Shown piece by piece: positions 5,098 through 5,174 of a stretch of DNA of 5,174 bases. The DNA is from Leptospira bouyouniensis (GTDB lineage: Bacteria > Spirochaetota > Leptospiria > Leptospirales > Leptospiraceae): positions 1 to 5,174 of the forward strand of contig NZ_RQFT01000014.1 of NCBI RefSeq assembly GCF_004769525.1, read 5' to 3'. How positions within the stretch are numbered: position 1 is the stretch's first letter; each line of letters opens with the position of its first letter. The translations under genes and the position numbers were made by a program. The notes beneath the pieces were generated by a model. The model searched no databases, was not told the DNA's origin, and worked only from the letters and a program-made list of their open reading frames with translations.

Positions 5098-5174
5098 GCA
5101 TAACAGCGACTTACCGCTACGCTTCGGCACAAGGCCTCGCTCGGCCTGCGGCAAATTCCCCTTCTGGCATTCGC
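5098..5174 (+). repeat. attC site 6 (right part cut by window)
   Basis: The left core box GCATAAC (5098-5104) is followed by AGCG and ACTTACCG, then the intact first arm AGGCC/GGCCT. The window ends within the second arm, at TGGCATTCGC. The first-arm exit (GGCCTGCGGC) is shared with attC2, whereas the TGGCAT start of the second arm is shared with attC3 and attC4. Confidence 0.85.

Larger units (their letters stand above)
1..5174 (+). mobile_element. Integron gene-cassette array (interior segment, no integrase seen)
   Basis: Six near-identical attC-type repeats alternate with five single-gene units, all in the same orientation. Expected crossover points (G^TT in the right core box) fall after positions 157, 1031, 2057, 3056 and 4202, giving complete cassettes of 874, 1026, 999 and 1146 bp plus one cut by the window end. 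The strong sequence identity between sites is typical of chromosomal (sedentary) integrons rather than mobile resistance integrons, whose attC sites are diverse. No tyrosine recombinase, attI site or cassette promoter is in the window. GC content changes sharply between AT-rich genes and GC-rich attC sites. The call rests on core boxes, inner inverted repeats and the gene-site-gene layout; the absence of intI here does not show that the genome lacks it. Confidence 0.88.
4203..5174 (+). mobile_element. Integron cassette E (3' end cut by window)
   Basis: The unit starts at G4202^T4203; its 3' crossover lies beyond the window, inside attC6. End arms 4202-4219 and 5087-5104 are complementary at 17 of 18 positions. 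The specific part is ac-AT-gatcaa at the 5' end and ttgatc-AC-gt at the 3' end. The gene's TGA stop (5088-5090) lies inside the 3' arm. Confidence 0.8.

Noticed and set aside
1..5174. CRISPR array
   Set aside because: Repeats are about 163 bp, structured and separated by roughly 1-kb gene-bearing units, not short repeats with short spacers; no cas genes.

Overview
This window is a stretch of an integron gene-cassette array, most likely from Leptospira or a close spirochaete relative. Six copies of a GC-rich repeat of about 162-165 bp (the first and last cut by the window edges) separate five AT-rich single-gene units, all on the + strand. Each repeat starts with GCATAAC (GCTTAAC once) and ends with GTTATGC (GTTAAGC once). 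These match the R'' (RYYYAAC) and R' (GTTRRRY) core boxes of integron attC sites. An inner inverted repeat, ACTTACCG / CGGTAAGT, sits where the L''/L' boxes should be. No integrase gene, attI site or array promoter is present, so this is an interior piece of an array or an integrase-less attC cluster.

Layout, with cassette limits taken at the expected G^TT crossover. Partial attC1 (1-163). Cassette A (158-1031): a small putative lipoprotein with two hydrophobic segments. Cassette B (1032-2057): a secreted protein that looks like an outer-membrane beta-barrel. Cassette C (2058-3056): a cytosolic YdcF/DUF218-family protein plus a 150-nt non-coding tail. Cassette D (3057-4202): a lipoprotein with a discoidin-like NADase-type glycan-binding domain. 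Cassette E (4203 to past the window end): a putative lipoprotein of unknown function with a short BamE/SmpA-like motif. The genes do not form a pathway; each is an independent cargo, but four of five appear exported to the cell envelope. The spirochaete assignment is an inference from the AT-rich codon use, the relaxed lipoboxes and the cassette D domain family.

The most unusual signal is at the cassette ends. In all five cassettes the 5' end reads GTTAWGCG-NN-AT and the 3' end reads AC-NN-CGCWTAAC, and the complementarity continues through 7-8 cassette-specific bases. Each cassette therefore carries a private pair of matched ends about 17-18 nt long. These ends are adjacent only in the excised circle; in the array each attC joins ends from two different cassettes, which do not match beyond the core. 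At one fixed position (the 11th) all five cassettes have A at the 5' end facing C at the 3' end. This is a mismatch if the top strand folds but a G.T wobble if the bottom strand folds, and the bottom strand is the one known to be recombined by integron integrases. The interior of each attC also appears to fold into three arms, supported by compensatory base changes between copies.
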